A DNA stretch of 64,000 nucleotides from Acidimicrobiales bacterium (GCA_028823445.1 JAPKBH010000007.1:1-64000); one strand, 5' to 3'; shown: positions 8,561 to 16,968, counted from the first letter of the stretch. Program-made: numbers and translations. The notes: generated by a model from the letters alone, not told the origin.

Positions 8561-9507
8561 CCCGCATGGTCACCATCGGGGCCGCTCAAACCGGGCCCAT
8601 CCAACGCAGCGACACCCGAGCCGAAGTAGTAGAACGCCTCATTGCTTTGCTGCGCCAAGGTGCCGAAGCAGGCTGCGACCTGGTGGTGTTTCCTGAACTC
8701 ACCTTGACTACCTTTTTCCCTCGCTGGTTTGTTGAAGACCGCGCCGAGTTTGACCACTTTTTTGAAACAGAAATGCCCGGGCCAGAAACCCAACCCCTCT
8801 TTGACGAAGCGGTACGCCTCCAAGTCGGTTTCCACTTGGGTTACGCAGAACTCACCCCCGACGGCCATCACTACAACACAGCCATTTTGGTAGAGCCCAA
8901 CGGGCAAATCGTGGCCCGCTACCGCAAAGTACATTTGCCGGGCCACGAAGCACACGAACCCTGGCGAGCCTTTCAACACCTCGAGCGCTACTACTTCGAA
9001 GCCGGCCCCAGTTTTGACGTACACCGAGCCTTCGGTGGCCTCATGGGCATGGCCATTTGCAACGACCGCCGCTGGCCCGAAACCTACCGAGTGCTGGGCC
9101 TCCAAGGCTGCGAAATGGCCCTCATCGGCTACAACACCCCCACCCACTACGCCCCCGACCCCAGCCAAGACCGTCTACAAGGTTTCCACAATCATTTGGT
9201 GCTGCAATCCGGGGCTTACCAGAACGGCATGTGGGTAGTAGGGGTAGCCAAAGCAGGCGAAGAAGAAGGCTGCCATCTGTTGGGCGAAAGCGCCATCATT
9301 GCCCCCTCCGGCGAAATCATGGCCGTCTGTGCCACCGACGGCGACGAACTGGTGGTAGCCGAATGCGACCTCGATCTGTGCGCCAACTACAAAGAAACAC
9401 TCTTTGACTTCGATCGGTACCGCCGGCCCGAGGTCTACCGCCGCATCACCGAACAAACCGGTGTCGAAATACCGGCGCATCTGCGTGACCCAAAGGAGAC
9501 ATCATGA
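8557..9507 (+). CDS. Carbon-nitrogen hydrolase, N-carbamoyl-D-amino-acid hydrolase-like
   Basis: A 316-residue nitrilase-superfamily enzyme. The catalytic triad is Glu47 (FPELTL), Lys124 (RYRKVHLPGH) and Cys168 (GMAICNDRRWPE). Spacing and the CNDRRW block agree closely with bacterial N-carbamoyl-D-amino-acid amidohydrolase, in which the same asparagine and arginines bind the carbamoyl group and carboxylate. It should release ammonia and CO2 from a ureido acid. An ATGA overlap links it to the M20 carbamoylase-like gene, so the operon encodes two structurally unrelated carbamoyl hydrolases in a row, perhaps for different stereoisomers or successive intermediates. Confidence 0.92.
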   Translation: MTRMVTIGAAQTGPIQRSDTRAEVVERLIALLRQGAEAGCDLVVFPELTLTTFFPRWFVEDRAEFDHFFETEMPGPETQPLFDEAVRLQVGFHLGYAELTPDGHHYNTAILVEPNGQIVARYRKVHLPGHEAHEPWRAFQHLERYYFEAGPSFDVHRAFGGLMGMAICNDRRWPETYRVLGLQGCEMALIGYNTPTHYAPDPSQDRLQGFHNHLVLQSGAYQNGMWVVGVAKAGEEEGCHLLGESAIIAPSGEIMAVCATDGDELVVAECDLDLCANYKETLFDFDRYRRPEVYRRITEQTGVEIPAHLRDPKETS

Positions 9508-12083
9508 CCACCTTCGATCTCAACGGGCAAGCAGTCGCCACCGGCCCACACGTCAATCTTTTGGCGGCCCTGCGTGACGAACTTAATGTGCTTTCCCCCA
9601 AAGACGGGTGCTCGCCATCTGGGCAGTGTGGTTGCTGCACGGTGCTCATAAACGGCAAAGCCCGGGTGGCCTGCCAAACCTCATTAGAAAAAGTTGAGGG
9701 AGCCACCGTCACCACGTTAGAAGGGCTCGACGACCAAGAACGCCTGCGCTACGCCGAAGCCTTCGCCGCCCACGGTGCTCTACAATGCGGGTTCTGTACC
9801 CCAGGCATCGTCATGCGGGCCAAAGCCCTGATTGACAAAAAAGGCCCCGAACTAACCCGCAACGACGCCCAACGCCACCTCGGTGCGCACCTTTGCCGCT
9901 GCACCGGCTACGTCTCGATTCTTGATGCCGTAGAAACCCTGGCCGCCGGCGAAACCCCGGTAGCGCTGCCCTTAGGAGGCTTAGGAACCAGCGGAGCCAA
10001 ATACGAAGCTGCCGAACTGGCCTTAGGTGATCGCCCATTTATCGATGACCTTTACCCGGAAGGGCTTTTACATGCCGCCCTTCACTTGGCCGCCCATGCC
10101 CGAGCCGACATCTTGGCCATCGACACCACGGCAGCCCAAGCCGTAGCCGGAGTCCAACAAATATTTACGGCAGCCGACGTACCGGGAGACCTCAAAGTAG
10201 GGATTATCTACACCGACTGGCCGGTGTTTATCCCGGTAGGTGGCCGTACTTCGTACCTTGGCGACGTGTTAGCCATGGTGGTCGCCGAGACCCGAGAAAT
10301 AGCTCGCCAAGCCGCCGAACTCATCGAGGTCAACTATCGCCCGCTCCCGGTATTTAACGACCCGGTCTTAGCTTTGGCCTCCGACGAAGATGCCGTGTGG
10401 GGGTTAGACGGCAACACGCTCTCGCATTCGGTCTACGCCCGCGGCGACGTAGAAGTTGCTTTAGAATCCTCCTCCCACGTGGTGGAAGAAATCTTCCAAA
10501 CCCAACGTATTGAACACGCTTTTCTGGAGCCCGAATCCACTTTGGCTGCCCCCACCGGCGACGGCAATTTACATGTGTGGTCCGGCGGGCAAGGAGTATG
10601 GGACGACCGCAACCAAATCGCCGCAGTGCTCAACTTGCCCCACGAAAAAATCACTGTAGAACTGGTCTCTAACGGGGGAGCGTTCGGCGGCAAAGAAGAC
10701 ATGTCGAACCAAGCCCAAACCGCCTTAGCGGCCTGGCTGTTGCAAGCACCCGTGCGCTGCACGTTGTCACGCAACGAATCATTTTTAATGCACGCCAAAC
10801 GCCACCCCATCCGTATGGCCTACCGCGCCGGCTGCGACACCGACGGAAAACTCACCGGCCTTTGGGTACGTATGATCGGCGACTCCGGCCCCTACGCATC
10901 GGTAGGCATGAAGGTGCTGGAACGAGCCGCCGGCCACGCCAGCGGACCCTACGTCGTACCCAACATTGACGTAGAAGCCACCGCCGTACGCACCAACAAC
11001 CCGGTATGCGGCGCCTTCCGAGGGTTCGGCGCCAACCAAGCACAATTCGCCATGGAAGGCGTAATGGATCGCCTGGCCGAAAAAGTAGGTATCAGCGGAT
11101 GGGAAATGCGCAACCGTAACGTAATCAGTCCCGGCGTGGTGTGGGGCCCCGGGCAAATCATGGACGACGGTTGCTTAGGAGCACGAGCCTGCCTCGACGA
11201 AGTAAAAGAGGCCTACCACCAAGCAAAAGCTGACGGAAAACCCGTAGGACTGGGCCTGGGTTTAAAAAACTCCGGCTTGGGCAACGGGTTCAACGAAATC
11301 GCCCGGGCCGTCGTGCGCTTTCGCACCGACGGCCAAGTAGAAGTACGCCACTGCTGGACCGAAATGGGTCAAGGCATTCACACCGTGGCCCGCCAAGTAG
11401 CAGTCGAAGAACTCGGCATCGAATCAAACCGCATCGAAGTCATCGTGGACACCACCCGAGAACTCGGCAACGGGCAAACCACCGGTAGCCGCGGCACCCT
11501 GATGGGCGCCGGCTCAGTGGCCGACGCTTGCCGAATAGCCCTAGCCGACGGTTGCCAAGAGGAAATTGACTACCTCGGCGAATACCGGGTGGATTGGACC
11601 AATGCCCTCGAAGACGGGGTAGAAAACCCCATCTTGCATTCCACCTTCGGATACGCCGCCCAAATGGTTATTTTGGACCCCGAAACCGGCGACGTAGAAC
11701 ATGTAGTCGCCGCCCACGATGTCGGCCGAGCGGTCAACCCATTGCTCTGCCAAGGCCAGGTAGAAGGCGCCGTCCACATGGGATTGGGCTACGCCCTCAC
11801 CGAAGGTTTCCCGGTAGACGAAAACGGTCGACCCACCAACGACACTTTGCGCAAACTAGGCATTTTACGACCCAGCGCAATGCCCACCGTTGACGTGCGC
11901 TTGCTGGAATGCCCCCAACCAGACTCGCCCTACGGCATCAAAGGAGTAGGAGAAATCGGCCTGGTGCCCACCGCCGGAGCAGTAGCGGCCGCCCTACGTT
12001 CATACGATGGACAATGGCGAAACGAATTACCGCTAAACGCCCCCGACCAACGCGACCACTGGGCCCCCTGGGACGGGCGTTAA
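9504..12083 (+). CDS. Fused 2Fe-2S / molybdopterin hydroxylase, XdhD-like
   Basis: A single 859-residue polypeptide joining a two-cluster 2Fe-2S domain (about 1-150: GCSPSGQCGCCTV, LQCGFCTPG, HLCRCTGYV) to a full molybdopterin domain (about 165-859, with GGAFGGKED, CGAFRGFGA and KGVGEIG). It has no FAD domain. The same fusion without FAD occurs in E. coli XdhD, which sits beside ssnA and a separate FAD subunit gene, as this gene sits beside an ssnA-like gene. It would hydroxylate an N-heterocycle and must borrow FAD, probably from the subunit encoded at 3695-4549. Overlaps: ATGA at its start; its TAA directly abuts the next ATG. Confidence 0.93.
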   Translation: MTTFDLNGQAVATGPHVNLLAALRDELNVLSPKDGCSPSGQCGCCTVLINGKARVACQTSLEKVEGATVTTLEGLDDQERLRYAEAFAAHGALQCGFCTPGIVMRAKALIDKKGPELTRNDAQRHLGAHLCRCTGYVSILDAVETLAAGETPVALPLGGLGTSGAKYEAAELALGDRPFIDDLYPEGLLHAALHLAAHARADILAIDTTAAQAVAGVQQIFTAADVPGDLKVGIIYTDWPVFIPVGGRTSYLGDVLAMVVAETREIARQAAELIEVNYRPLPVFNDPVLALASDEDAVWGLDGNTLSHSVYARGDVEVALESSSHVVEEIFQTQRIEHAFLEPESTLAAPTGDGNLHVWSGGQGVWDDRNQIAAVLNLPHEKITVELVSNGGAFGGKEDMSNQAQTALAAWLLQAPVRCTLSRNESFLMHAKRHPIRMAYRAGCDTDGKLTGLWVRMIGDSGPYASVGMKVLERAAGHASGPYVVPNIDVEATAVRTNNPVCGAFRGFGANQAQFAMEGVMDRLAEKVGISGWEMRNRNVISPGVVWGPGQIMDDGCLGARACLDEVKEAYHQAKADGKPVGLGLGLKNSGLGNGFNEIARAVVRFRTDGQVEVRHCWTEMGQGIHTVARQVAVEELGIESNRIEVIVDTTRELGNGQTTGSRGTLMGAGSVADACRIALADGCQEEIDYLGEYRVDWTNALEDGVENPILHSTFGYAAQMVILDPETGDVEHVVAAHDVGRAVNPLLCQGQVEGAVHMGLGYALTEGFPVDENGRPTNDTLRKLGILRPSAMPTVDVRLLECPQPDSPYGIKGVGEIGLVPTAGAVAAALRSYDGQWRNELPLNAPDQRDHWAPWDGR

Positions 12084-13112
12084 ATGAACACCACCCCCGG
12101 CTTGGTCTGTGCCCACCATCACCTTTACTCGACTCTGGCCCGCGGCATGCCCGCCCCGCCACACACGCCCACCAAGTTCTTAGAAATACTTGAACAAATC
12201 TGGTGGCGCCTCGACCTCGCGCTAGACCCCGAAATTATTCGCTGGTCCGCCATGTTGGGGGCCCTCGAAGCATTAGAAAACGGCACCACGGCCGTCATTG
12301 ACCACCACGAATCTCCGCAATCTATTGAAGGTTCACTGTCAATAATTGCCGACGCCTGCGCCGAAGTGGGGGTGCGAGTTAACTGCGCCTACGGGGTCAC
12401 CGACCGCCACGGCAGCGAAGGGGCCGCCCGTGGCTTGGCCGAAAACGACCGCTACCTCAGCGAAGGCGGAAAAGGCATGGTCGGGGTACACGCCGCTTTC
12501 ACCTGCAGCGACGAAACCCTCCAAGCGGCCGCCGACCTGGCCCTCCGCCACCAAGTCGGCGTACACATCCATGTCGGCGAAGGAACCGACGACCACGATG
12601 CCGCCCAGCGTCTGGCCCCCCTGGCCACCGACCAATGGATGATCATCCACGGAGTGCACCTCGAAGACGATCACGGCCTGGCCGGCACGGTGGTGCATAA
12701 CCCGCGGTCCAACATGAACAACAGCGTGGGCTACGCCCGGCCGGCCCGGTTTACTAACCCCATCGCTTTAGGAACCGACGGCATCGGCGCCGACATGGTC
12801 GAAGAATTCCGCTTGGCCTTTGCCTGCCACCGCCAAGACGACGTTACGGCCACCCCGGAAACCTCATGGCAATGGTTGGCCGCCGGATGGGACCTCTTTC
12901 CCGAAGCCATTGACGACCGAGTTACCTGGAACTACGACCCCATGGACGCCTGGCACCTGGCCTACACGCCCGGGGTGCGCCCGGTAGAAGTTGAAATAGG
13001 CGATGAAATAGTTTGGCAAAATGGAGAATCCACTCGAGTGGACGCCGCAGAAATACGGGCCCGAGCCGCCGAACAAGCAAACCGCTTGCACAAAAAATTA
13101 GCAGATCTTTAA
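12084..13112 (+). CDS. SsnA-like amidohydrolase lacking the N-terminal beta-sandwich
   Basis: A 342-residue metal-dependent amidohydrolase. It matches the SsnA family through CAHHHLYS (metal His pair), IWWRLD, VIDHHESP, a GVHIHVGE histidine strand, VHNPRSNMNN and ALGTDGIGADM (metal Asp). SsnA proteins are usually about 440 residues. Here the ATG lies immediately before the HxH motif, so the roughly 60-residue N-terminal beta-sandwich strand block is absent, and the C-terminal part is also shorter. The upstream sequence encodes the XdhD-like C terminus, so no hidden N-terminal exon-like extension exists. Likely a deaminase or ring-opening hydrolase on the product of the neighbouring hydroxylase; a minimal barrel may still be active. 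Confidence 0.85.
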   Translation: MNTTPGLVCAHHHLYSTLARGMPAPPHTPTKFLEILEQIWWRLDLALDPEIIRWSAMLGALEALENGTTAVIDHHESPQSIEGSLSIIADACAEVGVRVNCAYGVTDRHGSEGAARGLAENDRYLSEGGKGMVGVHAAFTCSDETLQAAADLALRHQVGVHIHVGEGTDDHDAAQRLAPLATDQWMIIHGVHLEDDHGLAGTVVHNPRSNMNNSVGYARPARFTNPIALGTDGIGADMVEEFRLAFACHRQDDVTATPETSWQWLAAGWDLFPEAIDDRVTWNYDPMDAWHLAYTPGVRPVEVEIGDEIVWQNGESTRVDAAEIRARAAEQANRLHKKLADL

Positions 13113-13127
13113 CCCAAGGAGAAAAAC

Positions 13128-14129
13128 ATGACCCGTCTCGCAATATACCTCCAAGATGCTCACCCCATAACCGAGGCCATCGAATACGCCCAATACGCCG
13201 AAACTCAAGGGTTCGAAGCGGTATGGCAAGCCGACTCGCGCCTGGTGCGCGACGCCGTAGTGCCCATGGCGGCCTTCGGGGCCTGCACCGAAACCATCAA
13301 AATCGGCTCCGGCGTGGTGGACTGCTGGACCCGCAACCCGGCCCGCTTAGCCTCCACATTTTCTACCCTCGACGACCTGGCCCCCGGCCGCATGATCCTG
13401 GGCATCGGCGCCTGGTGGGACCCCCTAGCCAGCAAAGTAGGGATCGAACGCAAACGCCCCTTAGGAGTCATGCGAGAAATCGTGACCACCGTGCGGGCCC
13501 TACTGGCCGACGAAACGGTGACCTTCCACGGGGATTACGTACACCTCGACGGAGTGGAGTTGGACTACGTCTACCAAGAACGCCGCCCCAAAGATGTACC
13601 CATATACATTGGTGCCACCGGCCCCAAAATGCTAGAATTAACCGGAGAAATCGCTGACGGGGTGGTGCTCAACTATCTGGTGTCTCCTGAATACAACAAA
13701 AAAGCTATGCAGTCTTTAGAAACCGGTGCCGACCGGGCTGGGCGCAGCATGGACGACATTGACCGACCCCAACTGGTGGTGTGTTCAGTAGCCGACACCC
13801 GCAAGGAAGCCCTCGACGGCGCCCGCCTTATGGTCACCCAATACTTGGGTCAACAACCACACATCATGAAGGCCTCCGGGGTACCCGAGTCGCTCTTAGA
13901 AGAAATCGGCCAAGTGTTGACCTGGCCCGCCACCCACGAACAAGTCGAAGCAGCCTCAAAACTGGTGCCCGACGACATTGTGCAAATGATTTGCGCCGCC
14001 GGCACCCCTGACGAAGTACGAGAAAAAGTAGGGCAATACATGCAAGACGGTTGCACCTGCCCCATTTTGTACCCCCTCGGCCCCGACGTAAAGATGATGA
14101 TCGACACCTTCGCCGACTGGACCCCTTAA
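13128..14129 (+). CDS. LLM-class flavin oxidoreductase (F420 or FMN dependent)
   Basis: A 333-residue luciferase-like TIM-barrel protein (PF00296). The pattern [11 protein letters not shown] near residue 25, [26 protein letters not shown] and [21 protein letters not shown] fit the methylene-tetrahydromethanopterin-reductase-like F420 group common in actinobacteria. AAGGAG lies 8 bases before the ATG. In a heterocycle operon such an enzyme could act like RutA, a flavin monooxygenase of this fold that opens the uracil ring, but the sequence alone does not separate FMN monooxygenase from F420 reductase. Its stop overlaps the next start (TAATG). Confidence 0.88.
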   Translation: MTRLAIYLQDAHPITEAIEYAQYAETQGFEAVWQADSRLVRDAVVPMAAFGACTETIKIGSGVVDCWTRNPARLASTFSTLDDLAPGRMILGIGAWWDPLASKVGIERKRPLGVMREIVTTVRALLADETVTFHGDYVHLDGVELDYVYQERRPKDVPIYIGATGPKMLELTGEIADGVVLNYLVSPEYNKKAMQSLETGADRAGRSMDDIDRPQLVVCSVADTRKEALDGARLMVTQYLGQQPHIMKASGVPESLLEEIGQVLTWPATHEQVEAASKLVPDDIVQMICAAGTPDEVREKVGQYMQDGCTCPILYPLGPDVKMMIDTFADWTP

Positions 14130-15421
14130 TGGCCCGGCTGGTTATTCGTGGGGCCCGCTACCCCGGAGACATCGCCATAGAAAACGGGGTCATCGTGGCC
14201 CTCGGCACCGTCGAAGCCCAACCCGACGACCAGACACTGCGCTGCGAAGGTGACATCGTTACTGCTGGCTTAGTCAACACCCACCACCACCTGTATCAAT
14301 GGATGACCCGCGGCCGAGCCACCGGCTGCAACCTTTTCGACTGGCTAGTAGAGCTCTACCCGGTGTGGAACCGGTTAAGCATCGAAGACGTACACGCCGC
14401 CGCCTTAGTAGGTCTCGGCGAGCTGGCCGCCACCGGCTGCACTACCGCCGCCGACCACCACTACCTGGTGCCCGGTGGAGACGACAGTGTTTTTGATGCC
14501 ATCGTAGATGCGGCAAAACAAACCGGTATCCGGCTTTTTCTCTCGCGAGGATCAATGGACCTCGGCGAAAGCCAAGGAGGGCTCCCCCCAGACCGGGTGG
14601 TTGAAGACCGAGACGCCATCTTGGCTTCCACCGAAGCAGTAGCGGCCCGCCACCACGACGGCGACATGGTTCACGTAGTCGTCGCCCCCTGCAGCCCCTT
14701 CTCGGTAACCACCGAACTTATGGTCGAATCAGCAGAACTAGCCCGCCGCCTAGGTTTGCGTCTCCACACCCACCTGTGCGAAACCGCCGAAGAACAACAA
14801 CACTGCTTAGATCGCTTCGGCATGCGCCCGGTAGAAATGCTGGACCAATGGGGATGGGTAGACAACGACGTTTGGTTAGCCCACGGCATACACATTGACG
14901 ATTCAGAAATGCAACGCCTCGGAGCGGCCGGCACCGGTATCGCTCACTGCCCGTCGTCTAACGCTCGGCTAGGAGCCGGCATGTGCCGGGTTACCGACCT
15001 GTTGGCCGCCGGTTGCCCGGTAGGCCTCGGCGTAGACGGAGTGGCCTCTAATGAAGTAGGCGGCTTGTTCCCCGAATTACGCCAAGCGCTCTACACCGCC
15101 CGCTTGCGAGAACTTCGCCCCGACGCCCTAATGCCCGACCAAGTAATAGAACTCGCTACCCACGGAGGGGCGCAATGCCTGGGCTTAGAAAACGTGGGCC
15201 ACCTGGCGCTAGGCCAACAAGCCGACCTAGCCATTTGGCCCGGCAACGACCTCGGCGACATGGCCGACGCCTTGGCTGGCTTAGTGATGGGCCCCGATCG
15301 TCGAGCCCGCCACGTGTTGGTAGGCGGCAAACCGGTGGTCACCGACGGAGAGGTTTTAGGTTTCGACTTAGCCTCCGCCCACCGAAACCTGGCTTCCCGT
15401 GCACAAGAACTCTGGGACTAA
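14129..15421 (+). CDS. 8-oxoguanine deaminase-like amidohydrolase
   Basis: A 430-residue full-length TRZ/ATZ/SsnA-class deaminase. Metal ligands are visible: the HHH of NTHHHLYQ at 52-54 (HxH), the histidine in HTHLCETAEEQ, LAHGIHIDD, and the aspartate in GLGVDGVASNE. These elements, particularly HLCETAEE and VDGVASNE, resemble 8-oxoguanine deaminase and hydroxyatrazine hydrolase families, which remove an amino group from an oxidised purine or triazine. The start overlaps the LLM stop (TAATG). It is the last gene of the tightly coupled block. Deamination of a hydroxylated purine-like ring is the simplest reading. Confidence 0.9.
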   Translation: MARLVIRGARYPGDIAIENGVIVALGTVEAQPDDQTLRCEGDIVTAGLVNTHHHLYQWMTRGRATGCNLFDWLVELYPVWNRLSIEDVHAAALVGLGELAATGCTTAADHHYLVPGGDDSVFDAIVDAAKQTGIRLFLSRGSMDLGESQGGLPPDRVVEDRDAILASTEAVAARHHDGDMVHVVVAPCSPFSVTTELMVESAELARRLGLRLHTHLCETAEEQQHCLDRFGMRPVEMLDQWGWVDNDVWLAHGIHIDDSEMQRLGAAGTGIAHCPSSNARLGAGMCRVTDLLAAGCPVGLGVDGVASNEVGGLFPELRQALYTARLRELRPDALMPDQVIELATHGGAQCLGLENVGHLALGQQADLAIWPGNDLGDMADALAGLVMGPDRRARHVLVGGKPVVTDGEVLGFDLASAHRNLASRAQELWD

Positions 15422-15423
15422 GG

Positions 15424-15453
15424 TAAAGAAAAGTAGACCTTTGGTTTTCTTTA
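15424..15453 (+). terminator. A/T-rich hairpin after the catabolic operon
   Basis: TAAAGAAAA (15424-15432) and TTTTCTTTA (15445-15453) are perfectly complementary arms around a 12-base loop, three bases after the amidohydrolase stop codon. The stem is A/T-rich and therefore weak, and no separate U-tract follows, so it may only attenuate. It separates the catabolic genes from the transporter part. Confidence 0.35.
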
Positions 15454-15468
15454 GGCCATGATGGGTTC

Positions 15469-15699
15469 ATGATCACCGCAGAGTTCACCATTGAACCGTT
15501 CGTAGATGGCGACCCGGGCCCCCACGTGCAAGAAGCTATTGAGGCCATCGAAGCAACCGGGCTAACCGTAGAAGTCGGCCCTTTTGGTACCGCCATAACC
15601 GGCGACCAAGCGGCCGTGCTGCCGGCTATTGAGGCCATGTTGCAAGCAGCAGTAAACAACGGAGCGACCCGAGTTTCGCTCCAACTCGAGATGAACTAA
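15469..15699 (+). CDS. Thiamine-binding (MTH1187/YkoF-type) small protein
   Basis: A 76-residue single-domain protein of the DUF77/thiamine-binding family. The ferredoxin-like pattern is clear: an N-terminal strand TAEFTIEPF, helix HVQEAIEAIEATG, strand LTVEVGPFGTAITGD, a helix, and a final strand RVSLQLEMN. Family members bind thiamine or related pyrimidines, or act as small soluble sensors. It lies between the catabolic operon and the BMP transporter. It could bind a pathway heterocycle rather than thiamine, which is speculation. Confidence 0.8.
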   Translation: MITAEFTIEPFVDGDPGPHVQEAIEAIEATGLTVEVGPFGTAITGDQAAVLPAIEAMLQAAVNNGATRVSLQLEMN

Positions 15700-15787
15700 A
15701 GGGCCAGTTCAAGTACAAACAAGAAGTTTGTCCGGTAAATGCTTCCCGTACAGAATGTAAAATGGGTCAAAAGCCCGCAAAGTAACG

Positions 15788-15799
15788 CGCGGCGCCGCG
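15788..15799. promoter_or_regulatory. 12-bp perfect palindrome upstream of the transporter operon
   Basis: CGCGGCGCCGCG is self-complementary and lies 87 bases before the substrate-binding-protein ATG, in the 186-base gap 15700-15885 that must hold the promoter. TGTAAAAT at about 15756-15763 could serve as a -10 element just upstream, which would place the palindrome near the transcription start as an operator. No regulator can be assigned; GC-rich palindromes also occur by chance. Confidence 0.3.
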
Positions 15800-15885
15800 A
15801 AATGTGGAAAGATAACCCTTGGTCAACATGGGCCGTCGGGGGACCTAAAAACCCCCACCCAGTTGACGTATTAGAGGAGAAAATA

Positions 15886-16968
15886 ATGCGACGTCGTCTG
15901 TTTAGTTTGCTGGCGGTTGTTCTCGCTTTTGGAGCTATAGCCTCCGCTTGCGGGTCCGACGACAGCAGCAACGAAGTTAAAGCAGCTTTCATTTATGTAG
16001 GTCCCCCTGGTGATGCCGGATGGACCTGGGCCCACGACCAAGGTCGAGTAGCGGCCGCCGAAGCCACCGGAGTGGAAACCGCTTTTGTAGAGTCCGTGCC
16101 AGAAGGCACTGCCGACTTTGCCAACCACGCACGTGACTTCATTGACCAGGGCTTCAACGTCATCGTTGGTACCTCGTTCGGTTACATGGACGACATGCTC
16201 GCCCTAGCCGAGGAATACCCCGACGTTGTCTTCGAACACGTGTCGGGTTACAAAAACAACGATACGAACTTCGGTAACTCGTTCGGACGCATGTACGAAC
16301 CTCGTTATCTCTCCGGCATGGTGGCCGGCGCAATGACCGAAAGCAACTTGCTTGGTTACGTTGCCGCTTTCCCCATCCCTGAAGTAATTCGCGGCATTAA
16401 CGCCTTCACCTTGGGCGCACAAGCCACCAACCCCGACGTGCTCGTTGAGGTTGTTTGGACCAGTACCTGGTTCGACCCGGCCGTTGAAGGTGACTCCGCT
16501 CAGGCGCTCCTCGACAAGGGTGCCGACGTGATCGCCATGCATCAGGACTCCACCGCAGCAGGCGAAAAAGCCGAGGCAGCAGGCGCCCGCTGGGTTTCTT
16601 ACAACTCTGACATGAGCGCTTTCGCACCCACCGCTTTCCTGACCGCACCGGTCTGGAACTGGGGCCCGCGTTACATCGACACCATTACCCAGGCACAAGA
16701 AGGCACCTACACCGGTGGCTCCTACTGGGGCTCTATGGCTGACGGCATAGTTGATCTCGCTCCGATCGCTTCGGACGTTCCCGGCGATGTAGTAGCAGAA
16801 GTCGCCGATGCCAAACAAGCCATCATTGACGGAGAACTCCATGTCTTTGCTGGCCCAATCACTGCCCAAGACGGCAGCGTCATGGTTGCTGCTGGAGAAA
16901 CCATGGACGACGGCTCCATGCTCGGTATGGGTGCTTTCGTTGAAGGTGTAATCGGTTCAACCGGCTGA
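15886..16968 (+). CDS. BMP-family ABC transporter substrate-binding lipoprotein
   Basis: A 360-residue PnrA/Med-type lipoprotein. The signal peptide ends in IASAC with the lipidated Cys22. The mature part has FIYVGPPGDAGWTWAHDQGR, a standard BMP start for nucleoside-binding proteins, then VIVGTSFGYMDDMLALAEEYPDV and FGRMYEPRYLSGMVAGAMT, which line the ligand cleft. BMP proteins mostly bind purine nucleosides; some bind bases or other ligands. ATG 15886 has a strong GAGGAG site 6 bases upstream; the frame extends upstream without a plausible start. It is separated from the ATPase gene by a strong hairpin, consistent with high expression of the binding protein. Confidence 0.93.
   Translation: MRRRLFSLLAVVLAFGAIASACGSDDSSNEVKAAFIYVGPPGDAGWTWAHDQGRVAAAEATGVETAFVESVPEGTADFANHARDFIDQGFNVIVGTSFGYMDDMLALAEEYPDVVFEHVSGYKNNDTNFGNSFGRMYEPRYLSGMVAGAMTESNLLGYVAAFPIPEVIRGINAFTLGAQATNPDVLVEVVWTSTWFDPAVEGDSAQALLDKGADVIAMHQDSTAAGEKAEAAGARWVSYNSDMSAFAPTAFLTAPVWNWGPRYIDTITQAQEGTYTGGSYWGSMADGIVDLAPIASDVPGDVVAEVADAKQAIIDGELHVFAGPITAQDGSVMVAAGETMDDGSMLGMGAFVEGVIGSTG

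Noticed and set aside
8377-9168. Long minus-strand open frame of 263 residues opposite the DCase-like gene
   Set aside because: It has no recognisable motif, is rich in Val/Ala/Gly typical of antisense of C-rich coding sequence, and lies fully opposite genes with clear catalytic residues.
15715-15731. ACAAAC-n5-GTTTGT hairpin upstream of the BMP gene considered as a riboswitch stem
   Set aside because: Only six pairs, A/T-rich, no conserved purine or other riboswitch core could be recognised around it.
16204-16869. Minus-strand open frame of 221 residues opposite the BMP lipoprotein
   Set aside because: Antisense shadow with many Cys and His in no pattern; the plus strand has an unambiguous BMP protein.
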